From contig NZ_JACHJW010000001.1 in assembly GCF_014203835.1 (NCBI RefSeq), positions 3,856,501-3,920,500 on the forward strand: a stretch of 64,000 nucleotides of DNA, written 5' to 3'. A program made the translations under genes and the position numbers. Positions 23,705-31,632 of this stretch are shown here, piece after piece. Each line of letters starts with the position of its first letter. The first letter of the stretch is position 1. The notes below the pieces were generated by a model, which did not search any database, was not told the origin of the DNA, and saw nothing but the letters and a program-made list of their open reading frames with translations. This DNA comes from Micromonospora polyrhachis (GTDB lineage: Bacteria > Actinomycetota > Actinomycetes > Mycobacteriales > Micromonosporaceae).

Positions 23705-23962
23705 CTAGCCCCGGGTCTTCACCAGGAACGCGTAGCCGACGACCTTCTCGCCCTTCCAGTCGTACATCTTGTAGCACGGCCCAGGCACCGTCCACGACGA
23801 GTAGTACGTCGGGCGGGCGTTGTTGCACGCCTTCAACGTCGAGTAGAGCGGGCTGGTGTAATCAGCGGAAGCGGGCGTGGCCATGGTCAGCACCAGACCG
23901 CCAGCTACCGCAGCGGCGGCGATGAAGCTACGGGCGCGCGGCCGGCGCAGGATCTTCCTCAT
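23705..23962 (-). CDS. Small secreted protein
   Basis: An 85-residue preprotein with a classical Sec signal: basic start MRKILRRPRARSF, hydrophobic core IAAAAVAGGLVLTMA, and A-x-A cleavage at TPASA-DYTS. The mature part is about 53 residues, aromatic and basic, with two cysteines (KACNNAR and GPCYKMYDW) that may form a disulfide, ending in YAFLVKTRG. GGAG 6 nt before the ATG at 23962 supports this start over the longer frame. No enzymatic motif is seen. Similar small exported proteins occur in actinomycetes with unknown roles. Confidence 0.7.
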   Translation of the reverse strand: MRKILRRPRARSFIAAAAVAGGLVLTMATPASADYTSPLYSTLKACNNARPTYYSSWTVPGPCYKMYDWKGEKVVGYAFLVKTRG

Positions 23963-24129
23963 CTTGTCTCCGTTCCTCACTGGCCGGTTCAAGCAGGAAC
24001 CGGCTGTCAAGATCGTAAACGGGTCTGTCCAGTCCCATACATCGAGCGATCACGGTCGATTAGCTGGGTCAGGGGCGGCTGCCTCGGCGCTCCTCGGGCG
24101 CCGCCCACGAGGCTTCCCAGGGCAGCGTC

Positions 24130-24993
24130 CTACGCGTGCTCGAAGTGCTCGGCGATCTCGTCGCTGGTGGTCAGCCAAATGTCAGGCTGCGCTGCGAGGA
24201 ACTCCAGCGCCTGGTCGAGGTACTTGTGCCGGAAGGGCTGGCCGATCGAGAACGGGTGCAGGGCCAACGCCATCACCCGGCCGCTGTGCTCGGAGTCGGC
24301 GCGCAGTTGCTCGTACTGGTCCTTGACGATCTGTACGAACTCTGGCCCGGTGGTTCCCTTGCCGAACAACATCAGGTCGTTGAGCTCGACCGAGTACGGA
24401 ACGCTGATCATGTCGGGCACGTTCAGCCGGTACGGCTGGTCGTCGTTGGTCCAGTCGAGCAGGTAGCTCAGGCCGAGTTCGGCCAGCAACTTCGGGGTGT
24501 TGAAGGTCTCGGTCAGTCCAGGCCCCATCCAGCCGTGCGGCCGCTGCCCGGTGGCGTCGGCGATGGTGTCGACGACGTCGGTGAGGAACCGGCGCTCTTC
24601 GTCGATGGGCATGTTGGCCTGGAGGATCGAGTTGGTTCGCCCGTGCGCGAGCCAGGCCCAGTTGCGGCTCAGGCCGGCCTTGATGATCTGGGGGTAGTGG
24701 GTGGCGACATCAGAGTTCAGCAATACGCTTGCCCGGATACCGTGCCGGTCCAGGCTCTCGATGGTGCGCCAGATTCCGACTCGGGCTCCGTAGTCGCGCC
24801 ATCCGTAATTCAGCGCATCGGGAACCAGGTCCACCGTGCCCGGCCAGATGCTGGTTGACGGGCGGTCGAGCAGGAAGTGCTCCACGTTGAGCCCGAGATA
24901 GAAGGCGACCTTGGCGCCACCGGGCCAGTTGATGGCTGGACGCTCGGTGATCGGGCGGTAATCGAAAAGGGCGTTCTCCACGGTGCTTGGCAT
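24130..24993 (-). CDS. Polysaccharide deacetylase family protein (PuuE/allantoinase-like)
   Basis: A 287-residue (beta/alpha) barrel hydrolase of the NodB superfamily. The layout resembles cofactor-independent allantoinases and related carbohydrate deacetylases: GLNVEHFLLDRPS, DYGARVGIWRTIESLDRHGI, and WMGPGLTETFNTPKLLAELGL. The late segment ALHPFSIGQPFRHKYLDQAL carries the probable metal or catalytic histidine. The Asp-Asp pair of canonical NodB enzymes is seen only in DWTNDDQPY, so activity and substrate are uncertain. Start ATG at 24993. It is divergent from a MerR regulator whose dyad lies within its promoter. Confidence 0.75.
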   Translation of the reverse strand: MPSTVENALFDYRPITERPAINWPGGAKVAFYLGLNVEHFLLDRPSTSIWPGTVDLVPDALNYGWRDYGARVGIWRTIESLDRHGIRASVLLNSDVATHYPQIIKAGLSRNWAWLAHGRTNSILQANMPIDEERRFLTDVVDTIADATGQRPHGWMGPGLTETFNTPKLLAELGLSYLLDWTNDDQPYRLNVPDMISVPYSVELNDLMLFGKGTTGPEFVQIVKDQYEQLRADSEHSGRVMALALHPFSIGQPFRHKYLDQALEFLAAQPDIWLTTSDEIAEHFEHA

Positions 24994-25002
24994 GCCGGTA
25001 CG

Positions 25003-25031
25003 GTAATAGTTGACACCAATGTCACGTTCAA
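25003..25031 (-). promoter_or_regulatory. MerR-type promoter of the deacetylase gene
   Basis: Minus-strand -35 TTGAAC (25031-25026) and -10 TATTAC (25008-25003) with a 17-nt spacer that contains the dyad TGACA-N4-TGTCA (25011-25024). Dyad-in-spacer architecture is typical of MerR control, although 19-20 nt is more usual. The start codon is 9 nt beyond the -10. Confidence 0.5.
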
Positions 25032-25056
25032 TGGTCGAGTCGGATGCGAGTGCGAA

Positions 25057-25422
25057 ATGCGGATTGGCGAGCTGGCGCGACGTACCGGGGTCAGCGAGCG
25101 GTCGCTGCGCTACTACGAGCAGCAGGGCCTGCTACCGGCCGACCGTACGTCCGGTGGTCAGCGGGAGTATCCCCCAACGGCGGTCGACCGGGTGATCCGT
25201 ATCCAGGAGCTCTTCGCTGCTGGTCTGAACAGCAAGAAGATCGCTGTGCTGCTCCCATGCATGCGCGACGCAGACGGGGGTCCCTCCGAGATCGCCACTC
25301 CACGGCTGGTCGCAGACCTTGTCGCCGAGCGGAACCGGATCGACCGGATGATCGTCGAACTCGCCAACTCTCGTACCGTGCTCGACGACGTGATCAACTC
25401 AGCGTCGGAGCAAGTTCGGTAG
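25057..25422 (+). CDS. MerR family transcriptional regulator
   Basis: A 121-residue MerR regulator. It starts MRIGELARRTGVSERSLRYYEQQGLL, the canonical winged helix, then SGGQREYPPTAVDRVIRIQEL. The coiled-coil dimerisation helix runs from about residue 75 to the end (ERNRIDRMIVELANSRTVLDD). The short C-terminal region has no obvious effector domain; one cysteine (LPCMRDADGG) lies in the linker. It is divergent from the deacetylase gene and probably binds the TGACA-N4-TGTCA dyad between them. Confidence 0.88.
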   Translation: MRIGELARRTGVSERSLRYYEQQGLLPADRTSGGQREYPPTAVDRVIRIQELFAAGLNSKKIAVLLPCMRDADGGPSEIATPRLVADLVAERNRIDRMIVELANSRTVLDDVINSASEQVR

Positions 25423-25493
25423 CCCAAGCGAATATTTCGATTACCTGTCAAAAGGCCACCCAGGGCTTTGGCCGGGTGATCCGGCGGCGTGAC

Positions 25494-25520
25494 TGGCCCA
25501 CCCACCAGGGGTGGGCCAGG
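25494..25520. terminator. 11-bp perfect hairpin
   Basis: CTGGCCCACCC (25494-25504), loop ACCAG, and the exact complement (25510-25520), 71 nt after the MerR gene stop. There is no T-run; it is a likely intrinsic-type terminator for this GC-rich genome. Confidence 0.55.
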
Positions 25521-25608
25521 CTCGACGGCTGCCAGCTCGACTCGACCATGATCGCAACGCCCGCCCGGCTCCTGCCAGGCAGATCCAGGTGCTCCGAAGC
25601 GACCGTGA

Positions 25609-25749
25609 GCGTGGCTACCGACGTTCATGCGGGACGCCTACCAGCGCGGCATCCTGCGCCAGGCCGGTGCGGTCTACCAGTTCCGGCACAGCCGGCTGCA
25701 AACCTATCTGGCCCAGCAACACGTTCCGCAATCGGCACCAACGCGATGA
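25609..25749 (+). pseudogene. C-terminal remnant of a NACHT-like NTPase gene
   Basis: The frame 25609-25749 reads ...WLPTFMRDAYQRGILRQ, then AGAVYQFRHSRLQTYLAQQ, ending at a TGA. The string LRQAGAVYQFRHxxLQxxLA is characteristic of the extreme C terminus of large actinobacterial trypsin-like/NACHT NTPase proteins, preceded there by membrane helices and an LPW/LP motif. Only about 47 codons survive here, preceded by an in-frame stop, so this is the decayed tail of a lost gene. It lies in the accessory stretch that also holds the IS element. Confidence 0.5.
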
Positions 25750-25960
25750 CCGCCCCGCTCGGCTGATCACGGAAACATCGATGAGCCGTGCGGTTGGGCC
25801 TTCCGGGCTGCCGCAGCGGAAGTGCTGGCGTCGTTCCAGTCGTCGCCGATCTCCGGAGCGGTACCTTCAACTACGCGTACTCGTCGGACACGCACGGGGT
25901 GCAGGACACCTGGTACACCGATGTGGAGTGGCGCGAGCAGGCGCCTGCTTGTGGTGTTCG
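25750..25960. other. Intergenic DNA with a possible second gene fragment
   Basis: No complete gene. In one plus-strand frame, about 25839-25955, the translation DLRSGTFNYAYSSDTHGVQD and then WYTDVEWREQA looks protein-like (aromatic-rich, balanced composition) and unlike the shadow frames, but it has no start or domain. It may be debris of another gene. Confidence 0.25.
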
Positions 25961-26971
25961 TCAGGCGGAGTCGCGTAGGACGAGTTCGGTGGAGAGCACC
26001 ACGGGTGCCTCGGTCGGCTCGTCGGCGGTCAGCCGCAGCAGCATTCGGGTCAGCTCCCGGCCGATGTCCTGGATTGGCTGACGCACGGTGGTCAGCGGCG
26101 GATCGGTGTAACGGGCCATCCCGATGTCGTCGAAGCCGATCACGGCCACGTCGTCGGGCACCCGCCGTCCAGCCTGCCGCAGCGTACGCAATGCCCCGTG
26201 CGCCATCAGGTCGGAGGCGACGAAGACCGCGTCCAGGTCGGGTGCATCATCGAGCAGTTGGCGCATTGCCAGCAGCCCGGACTCCCGGGTGAAGTCGCCG
26301 TACGCCACGATCGGGTGACCACCGGCGGCCCGCAGCTCCCGCCGGTAGCCGGTGAGCCGTTCGATACCGGCGACCATGTCCTGCGGACCGGCGATGGTGG
26401 CGATCCGCTGCCGACCCGAGTCGAGCAGGTGCCGGACCGCCCGGGACACCCCGCCGACATGGTCGACGTCCACGTACGGCACCGTGATGTCGCCGAGCGG
26501 ACGACCGCTGCACACCACCGGCACACCGGCCCGGACGATCCTGCTGGGCAGCGGGTCGGCCCCGTGCAGCGAGGCGAGCAGCACCCCGTCGACGTGCCCG
26601 CCGGTGACGTACCGTTCGACCCGCTCGTGCCCTGCCGGTGACCCGGCCAGCATCAACACCAGTTGCTTACCGGCGGCCTCCAACTCCTGACTGACTCCCC
26701 GGATGATGCCGGGGAAGACCTGGTCGTCGGAGAAGACCCGGGTGGCGGCCTCCGGCAGGATCAGCGCGATCGAGTCGGTCCGTTGGGTGACCAGGGCACG
26801 GGCCGCCTGGTTGGGCACGTAACCCAGTTCGCGAACCGCCCGGCGGACTGCCTCCTGGATCGGCCCGGCCACCGTGGTGGCGCCGTTGACCACCCGGGAC
26901 ACGGTCGCCCGGGACACCCCGGCCCGCCGGGCCACCGCCTCCAGGGTGGGCCGCTGCCGGGCCATGGTCAT
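25961..26971 (-). CDS. LacI family transcriptional regulator
   Basis: A 336-residue repressor. The N-terminal HTH and hinge read TLEAVARRAGVSRATVSRVV with PNQAARALVTQ. The periplasmic-binding-like sensory domain runs from about residue 65 to the end (TDSIALILPEAATRVFSDD, VIGFDDIGMARYTDPPLTTV). The ATG at 26971 follows AAGGAG by 6-7 nt. It lies 35 nt downstream of the family 1 glycoside hydrolase gene on the same strand and presumably represses that operon, being released by a beta-glucoside. No clear palindromic operator was found upstream of the cluster. Confidence 0.9.
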   Translation of the reverse strand: MTMARQRPTLEAVARRAGVSRATVSRVVNGATTVAGPIQEAVRRAVRELGYVPNQAARALVTQRTDSIALILPEAATRVFSDDQVFPGIIRGVSQELEAAGKQLVLMLAGSPAGHERVERYVTGGHVDGVLLASLHGADPLPSRIVRAGVPVVCSGRPLGDITVPYVDVDHVGGVSRAVRHLLDSGRQRIATIAGPQDMVAGIERLTGYRRELRAAGGHPIVAYGDFTRESGLLAMRQLLDDAPDLDAVFVASDLMAHGALRTLRQAGRRVPDDVAVIGFDDIGMARYTDPPLTTVRQPIQDIGRELTRMLLRLTADEPTEAPVVLSTELVLRDSA

Positions 26972-27006
26972 GCCGCGCTCCTTGCCGCTCCTCGCCGGTC
27001 CGGTCG

Positions 27007-28401
27007 TCACAGACCGTTGCGCCGGATCACTTCCCGATACCAGTGGGCGCTGTCCTTGAGCACCCGGCGTTGGCTCGGGTAGTCGACGTAGACGATGCCG
27101 AAGCGCTTGCGGTAGCCCTCGGCCCACTCGAAGTTGTCCAGCAACGACCAGACCAGGTAGCCGCGTAGGTCCACCCCGCGCGCGATGGCCGCGTGCGCGG
27201 CGCGCAGATGACCGTCGAGATAGGCGATCCGGTCGGCGTCCGGGACCGCCCCATCACCAGTGACGGTGTCCGGGGCGAGTTTGTCGGCGAAGGCGGCACC
27301 GTTCTCGGTGATCATCAGCGGTACGCCGGGGTAGTCCCGGGCGATCCGTGCCAGCAGGGCGGTCAGACTGTCGGGCTCGATCATCCAGCCCATCTCGGTG
27401 AGCGGCCCGGTCGGCTCCGGAAACTCGATCCCCTCGGTGCCCGGATAGGCCCCACCACCCCCGGCCGCGCCCGGCCGGTCCGCCACGTAGGTGGGCGAGT
27501 AGTAGTTGACGCCGAGCAGGTCGATCGGGGCGGCGATGGTCTGCTCGTCGCCGTCGCGCAGATGCGCCAGGTCGGTGAAGCGGGCGACGTGCTCCAGCAC
27601 GTCCGCCGGGTAGCGTCCGCGCAGCAGCGGATCGAGGAAGATCCGGTTGTGCAGGCCGTCGACGAGGCGTACCGCTGCCTGGTCGGCGGCGCTGTCCGGG
27701 TCGACGGGGCGGACCGCGGCCGGGTTGAGGGTGATCCCGACGGTGGACGCGCCGGCCGCGCGCAGCGCCCGCGCGGCCAGCCCGTGCCCGAGCAACAGAT
27801 GGTGTACGGCGGTGAAAGCCGCCGCCGGGTCCTGCCGTCCCGGTGCGTGCACGCCACTGCCGTAGCCCAGGTAGGCCGCGCACCACGGCTCGTTGAGCGT
27901 GGTCCACGTTCCGACCCGGTCGCCGAGTCGCCGATGCACCACGGCCGCGTAGTCGGCGAACCGCTCGGCGGTCTCCCGGGCGGTCCACCCGCCCCGGTCT
28001 TCGAGCGCCTGCGGCAGGTCCCAGTGGTAGAGCGTGATGATCGGATCGATGCCCTGGCCGCGTAGCTCGTCGACAAGCCGGTCGTAGAAGTCGAGCCCGC
28101 GCGGCTCGACAGCCCCGGAGCCGGCGGGCTGGATCCGGGGCCAGGCAACCGAGAAGCGGTACGCCCGCAGCCCCAACTCGGCCATCAACGCCACGTCCGA
28201 GGGATAGCGGTGGTAGTGGTCGCAGGCCATGTCGCCGGTGTCTCCGGCGTACACCTTTCCTGGCGTACGGCTGAAGGTGTCCCAGATCGAAGGCCCCCGG
28301 CCGTCCTCGCCGGTCGCGCCCTCGATCTGGTACGCGGCGGTGGCCGCACCCCAGACGAAACCCTCGGGGAACGTGATCGGCTTCGGGTCGAGACTGTTCA
28401 A
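27007..28401 (-). CDS. Beta-glucosidase, glycoside hydrolase family 1
   Basis: A 464-residue retaining glycosidase with the whole family 1 pattern: N-terminal [19 protein letters not shown], the acid/base Glu171 in T-L-N-E-P, and the nucleophile Glu366 in I-T-E-N-G. Near the C terminus [18 protein letters not shown] contacts the aglycone site. It is likely cytosolic, splitting cello-oligosaccharides or other beta-glycosides. The only start that keeps the first strand is TTG at 28401, with AAAGG rather far upstream, so translation may be weak or coupled to the gene before it (23-nt gap). Regulation by the LacI protein downstream is inferred. Confidence 0.93.
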   Translation of the reverse strand: MNSLDPKPITFPEGFVWGAATAAYQIEGATGEDGRGPSIWDTFSRTPGKVYAGDTGDMACDHYHRYPSDVALMAELGLRAYRFSVAWPRIQPAGSGAVEPRGLDFYDRLVDELRGQGIDPIITLYHWDLPQALEDRGGWTARETAERFADYAAVVHRRLGDRVGTWTTLNEPWCAAYLGYGSGVHAPGRQDPAAAFTAVHHLLLGHGLAARALRAAGASTVGITLNPAAVRPVDPDSAADQAAVRLVDGLHNRIFLDPLLRGRYPADVLEHVARFTDLAHLRDGDEQTIAAPIDLLGVNYYSPTYVADRPGAAGGGGAYPGTEGIEFPEPTGPLTEMGWMIEPDSLTALLARIARDYPGVPLMITENGAAFADKLAPDTVTGDGAVPDADRIAYLDGHLRAAHAAIARGVDLRGYLVWSLLDNFEWAEGYRKRFGIVYVDYPSQRRVLKDSAHWYREVIRRNGL

Positions 28402-28424
28402 GGGGTGACCACGCCTTTCGTCGG

Positions 28425-29198
28425 TCAGTTGGCGGGTTGTCCGACGCGCAGACCCTCCAGCAGACTCGCGTCACCGGTCACGTCCAGGACGTCCAGGCCG
28501 ATCCGGCCCCAGAGTGCGAGCATGAGATCGCTGGCCGTGCCGGTGGCGTGCACCCGGGCGCGTGGGTCGTGGGTGTCCAGGATCGTGTCGGTGTCGAGCA
28601 GCGCGATGCCACTGCCACGCAGCCGCAGATACCACCGCTGGTCGGTGTCCGCGGCGACGAGTTGCACCACGCCGTGGAACTGCTGGTCGGAGGAGCGCCG
28701 TCCGGCCGGCAGGAAGGTGTCCACCACCTCGCTCACCCCGTCGGCCGCGAGCTTGGCCTCGATCGGGTCACCGGCCGCGATCGCCATCTGGGCATCCCAC
28801 CGGTGGATCACCGTCTCGTGGGCCATCCGGCGGGGCCAGAAGCCGGCCTTCTTCGGTTGGGGAGCCCAGTTCCACGCGGGTGCCTCCGGGTCGAGCTCGT
28901 CGAGCAGCATGATGAGCTGGTCGAACTCCCGTTGCCACAGGTCCAGGGCAGAAACCCCCGGCGCCGGGTCTTCGAGTTGCCGGAAGGCGGACGGCTGCTC
29001 GGTGCTGCCCGAGGTGACGAAGCCGCGTACCCCGTAGTAGACCTGGGCGAGGTGGCGGACCAGATCGGTCACGGTCCAGCCGGGACAGGAGAGCACCGGT
29101 GTGTCGGGGGGAGCCTCGGCGACGGCGGCCCGGAAGGCCGGTCCTTCGACCCGCAACGCCCCGATCCAGAAGTCCTTGCTGCCATGGGGTCTGCTCAT
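28425..29198 (-). CDS. Maleylpyruvate isomerase/DinB-fold family protein
   Basis: A 257-residue protein of the mycothiol-dependent maleylpyruvate isomerase N-terminal superfamily. It has [20 protein letters not shown] near residue 40, the metal-site His in this helix, a second set in [17 protein letters not shown], and the C-terminal domain ending in [19 protein letters not shown]. The ATG at 29198 has GGGAGGAC 6 nt upstream. It leads the minus-strand group with the glucosidase and LacI genes. In most such proteins the substrate is unknown; mycothiol use fits the presence of mshA in this genome. Confidence 0.85.
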   Translation of the reverse strand: MSRPHGSKDFWIGALRVEGPAFRAAVAEAPPDTPVLSCPGWTVTDLVRHLAQVYYGVRGFVTSGSTEQPSAFRQLEDPAPGVSALDLWQREFDQLIMLLDELDPEAPAWNWAPQPKKAGFWPRRMAHETVIHRWDAQMAIAAGDPIEAKLAADGVSEVVDTFLPAGRRSSDQQFHGVVQLVAADTDQRWYLRLRGSGIALLDTDTILDTHDPRARVHATGTASDLMLALWGRIGLDVLDVTGDASLLEGLRVGQPAN

Positions 29199-29252
29199 GA
29201 TGTCCTCCCGTGCGACCGGTCTACCAGTGGGCGATCCGGCTGTCCCTCAGCC

Positions 29253-29258
29253 TAGGGT
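29253..29258 (+). promoter_or_regulatory. -10 element of leaderless murB promoter
   Basis: TAGGGT ends 7 nt before the GTG at 29266. No ribosome site lies in the gap and no strong -35 is seen. Confidence 0.4.
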
Positions 29259-29265
29259 GAAGGGT

Positions 29266-30360
29266 GTGCCAGACGTTAGTGCCCAATTGGGCTTCGCCGT
29301 AGACCCTGCCGAGCCGGGATTGCTGGCGAGGTTCACGACGCTGGGCCTCGGGGGAACGCCGCGCCAGCTCGTCGTGGCGGAATATGCGGATGAAATCGCA
29401 CAAAGTGTAAGGGAAGCCAAGCGTCAGAATCAGCCAGTGCTGATTCTGGCCGGCGGTAGCAACGTGATCATCGGCGACGCCGGCTTTCCCGGCACCGTTG
29501 TTTTGGTTCGCTCCCGAGGCTTCCGGATCGTCGCCGAAGACGAGACGACGGTGACCGTACGGGTCGAGGCCGGCGAACCCTGGGACGACCTCGTCGCCGC
29601 CACCGTAGAGGCCGGCTGGTCCGGACTGGAATGCCTCTCCGGCATCCCCGGCTCGGCCGGGGCCACTCCGATCCAGAACGTCGGAGCGTACGGCCAGGAA
29701 GTCGCCGAGACGGTCGTCTCCGTCGAGGCGTACGACCGGGTCACCGACGAGATCGTCGAGCTGACCGCCGAGCAGTGCGGCTTCGCCTACCGGTCCAGCA
29801 TCTTCCGACACAGCGACCGCTGGGCCGTGCTCACCGTCGACTTCAAACTGGTCCGCTCACCACTCTCCACCCCGATCCGCTACGCCGAACTGGCCCGCGC
29901 GCTCGGCGTCGAGGTCGGCGACCGGGTGCCGCTCGCCGACGCCCGCGCCACCGTCCGTCGGCTGCGCGCCGGCAAGGGCATGGTGCTGGACCCGAACGAC
30001 CCCGACACCCGCTCGGTCGGCTCGTTCTTCACCAACCCGGTGCTCGACGACGCGGCGTACGTGGCACTGGTCGCCCGCGCCGAGGTGCTGGGAGTCGGCG
30101 AACCGCCGTCCTGGCCCGGTGCCGGGGGCGTGGTCAAGGTCAGCGCCGCCTGGCTGATCGACAAGGCCGGGTTCAGCAAGGGCTATCGGGGCGCGGGCGG
30201 AGTGGCGATCTCCTCCAAGCACACGCTCGCCCTGACCAATCGGGGCAGCGGTACGACCGAAGCACTGCTCGGGCTGGCCCGGGAGATCCGCGGCGGCGTA
30301 CACGACCGGTTCGGCGTCACCCTGCACCCGGAACCGATCATGGTCAACTGCCAGATCTGA
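29266..30360 (+). CDS. murB: UDP-N-acetylmuramate dehydrogenase
   Basis: A 364-residue flavoenzyme that reduces the enolpyruvyl group of UDP-GlcNAc-enolpyruvate with NADPH, giving UDP-MurNAc for peptidoglycan. The FAD-binding half has FTTLGLGGTPRQLVV and PVLILAGGSNVIIGD, with GIPGSAGATPIQNVGAYGQE. The catalytic Ser lies in RSVGSFFTNP and the late Glu in LHPEPIMVN. The GTG at 29266 (VPDVSAQ) is leaderless; frames reaching further upstream overlap the promoter. Its last 17 nt overlap the convergent MerR gene. It is chromosomal core. Confidence 0.95.
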   Translation: MPDVSAQLGFAVDPAEPGLLARFTTLGLGGTPRQLVVAEYADEIAQSVREAKRQNQPVLILAGGSNVIIGDAGFPGTVVLVRSRGFRIVAEDETTVTVRVEAGEPWDDLVAATVEAGWSGLECLSGIPGSAGATPIQNVGAYGQEVAETVVSVEAYDRVTDEIVELTAEQCGFAYRSSIFRHSDRWAVLTVDFKLVRSPLSTPIRYAELARALGVEVGDRVPLADARATVRRLRAGKGMVLDPNDPDTRSVGSFFTNPVLDDAAYVALVARAEVLGVGEPPSWPGAGGVVKVSAAWLIDKAGFSKGYRGAGGVAISSKHTLALTNRGSGTTEALLGLAREIRGGVHDRFGVTLHPEPIMVNCQI

Positions 30361-30820
30361 CCGCTGGTTGGTCGTCGACCGTCGGCCTGTCGTTGGTGGC
30401 CGTCGGCTCGACCGGGCGGTGCCAGTCGGGTTCGGCGCGGCCCTGGGCGAGGCTGTCCTCGTACATCTGCACCTTGCGGTTGATCAGGGCCAGGCATTCG
30501 GTGAGTGCGTCGATCTGTCGGCGTACGTCCGCCCGGTGCTGGCGTAGGACGGCGAGCCGGTCCAGCTCGTTGCCCGCACCGCGCCGGACGAGTTCGGCGT
30601 AACCACGGATCGCGGGCAGTGGCATGCCGGAGGCGCGGAGCCGGGTACAGAAGACCAGCCAGTCCACGTCCTGCTCGGTGTAGACGCGGTGACCGCCGGG
30701 TCCGCGTTGTACGGGACCCGCGAAGATCTGCTCGCGCTCGTAGAAGCGCAGAGCATGCACGCTCAACCCGGTGCGCTCGGCTACCTGGCCGATGCTCAGC
30801 CCCGGTGTGATCTCAGCCAT
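30344..30820 (-). CDS. MerR family regulator of the adjacent SDR
   Basis: A 158-residue MerR regulator. The winged HTH reads SIGQVAERTGLSVHALRFYE and GGHRVYTEQDVDWLVFCTRL. The subfamily signature RLRASGMPLPAIRGYAELVRRG and the long antiparallel helix (VRRQIDALTECLALINRKV) are those of SoxR/NolA-like or YyaN-type regulators of SDR and aldo-keto genes. There is no SoxR iron-sulfur cysteine cluster. Start ATG at 30820, 7 nt from a -10-like TAGGCT. It should bind the 16-bp palindrome at 30844-30859 and activate the SDR promoter. It overlaps the 3' end of murB. Confidence 0.9.
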   Translation of the reverse strand: MAEITPGLSIGQVAERTGLSVHALRFYEREQIFAGPVQRGPGGHRVYTEQDVDWLVFCTRLRASGMPLPAIRGYAELVRRGAGNELDRLAVLRQHRADVRRQIDALTECLALINRKVQMYEDSLAQGRAEPDWHRPVEPTATNDRPTVDDQPAVRSGS

Positions 30821-30838
30821 GGCGGCCAGCCTAACGGC

Positions 30839-30869
30839 TTGACCTAGAGTCGACTCTAGCTCCTAGGGT
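30839..30869 (+). promoter_or_regulatory. MerR-activated promoter with 19-bp spacer
   Basis: -35 TTGACC (30839-30844) and -10 TAGGGT (30864-30869) are 19 nt apart, the over-long spacing typical of MerR-dependent promoters. The spacer holds the perfect palindrome CTAGAGTCGACTCTAG (30844-30859). The SDR ATG follows the -10 by 8 nt, so the transcript is leaderless. Confidence 0.85.
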
Positions 30870-30877
30870 CTGCGCCC

Positions 30878-31579
30878 ATGACCAACTCTCCTGTCACCCT
30901 GATCACCGGCGGCTCCAGCGGAATCGGCGCGGCAACCGCCCGGAAACTGCTGGACCAGGGGCATCGGGTAGCCGTCACCGGACGTGACCAGGGCCGGCTC
31001 GACCGGTTCGCCGAGTCGCTCGACCGACCAGCCGACCTGCTGACCTTCGCTGGCGATGCGGCCGACTACGACGCGGTGGCGTCGGCGGTCGAGGCCACCG
31101 TCAAGAAGTTCGGCCGGCTGGACACGGCCGTCGCCAATGCCGGCTTCGCCACCCACGACGACGTGGCCACCGGTGACCCGGCTGGCTGGCGCGAGATGGT
31201 GCTGACCAACGTGCTCGGGCCGGCGTTGCTGATCAGGGCGGCCCTGCCCGCCCTGAAAGAGACCCGTGGGCGGATCATCCTTGTCGGCAGCGTCGCCGGT
31301 TTCATCCACACGCCGGGCAACATCTACGGGGCGACCAAGTGGGCGGTGACCGGCCTCGCCGAGAACACCCGGCGCATGGTTACCGGCGACGGGGTCGGCG
31401 TGACCCTGATCGCGCCGGGTCGGGTGGAGACGCCATTCTGGGACGGTCTCGGCAGTTTGCCCGACGGCGCGTTGCTGACCGCCGAACACCTCGCCGACTC
31501 GATCACCTGGGCGATCAACCAGCCGAGCGGCGTCGACGTCAACACAATGGTGGTCCGGCCGATCGGGCAGCCGCGCTGA
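30878..31579 (+). CDS. SDR family oxidoreductase
   Basis: A 233-residue classical short-chain dehydrogenase. The T-G-x3-G-x-G loop reads ITGGSSGIGAATARKL, followed by the N-A-G motif (TAVANAGF), the catalytic Ser of ILVGSVAGF and Tyr-x3-Lys as Y-G-A-T-K. It prefers NADP-type cofactor judging by the basic residue in VTGRDQGRLD. The promoter at 30839-30869 makes it the direct target of the divergent MerR protein, so it is probably an inducible reductase for a reactive carbonyl or xenobiotic; that part is inference. Confidence 0.9.
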   Translation: MTNSPVTLITGGSSGIGAATARKLLDQGHRVAVTGRDQGRLDRFAESLDRPADLLTFAGDAADYDAVASAVEATVKKFGRLDTAVANAGFATHDDVATGDPAGWREMVLTNVLGPALLIRAALPALKETRGRIILVGSVAGFIHTPGNIYGATKWAVTGLAENTRRMVTGDGVGVTLIAPGRVETPFWDGLGSLPDGALLTAEHLADSITWAINQPSGVDVNTMVVRPIGQPR

Positions 31580-31632
31580 CCAGCGGCTTACGCGGGCGCG
31601 ACGGCGGGTCGCACCGTTGTGGCGGCGGTGGA

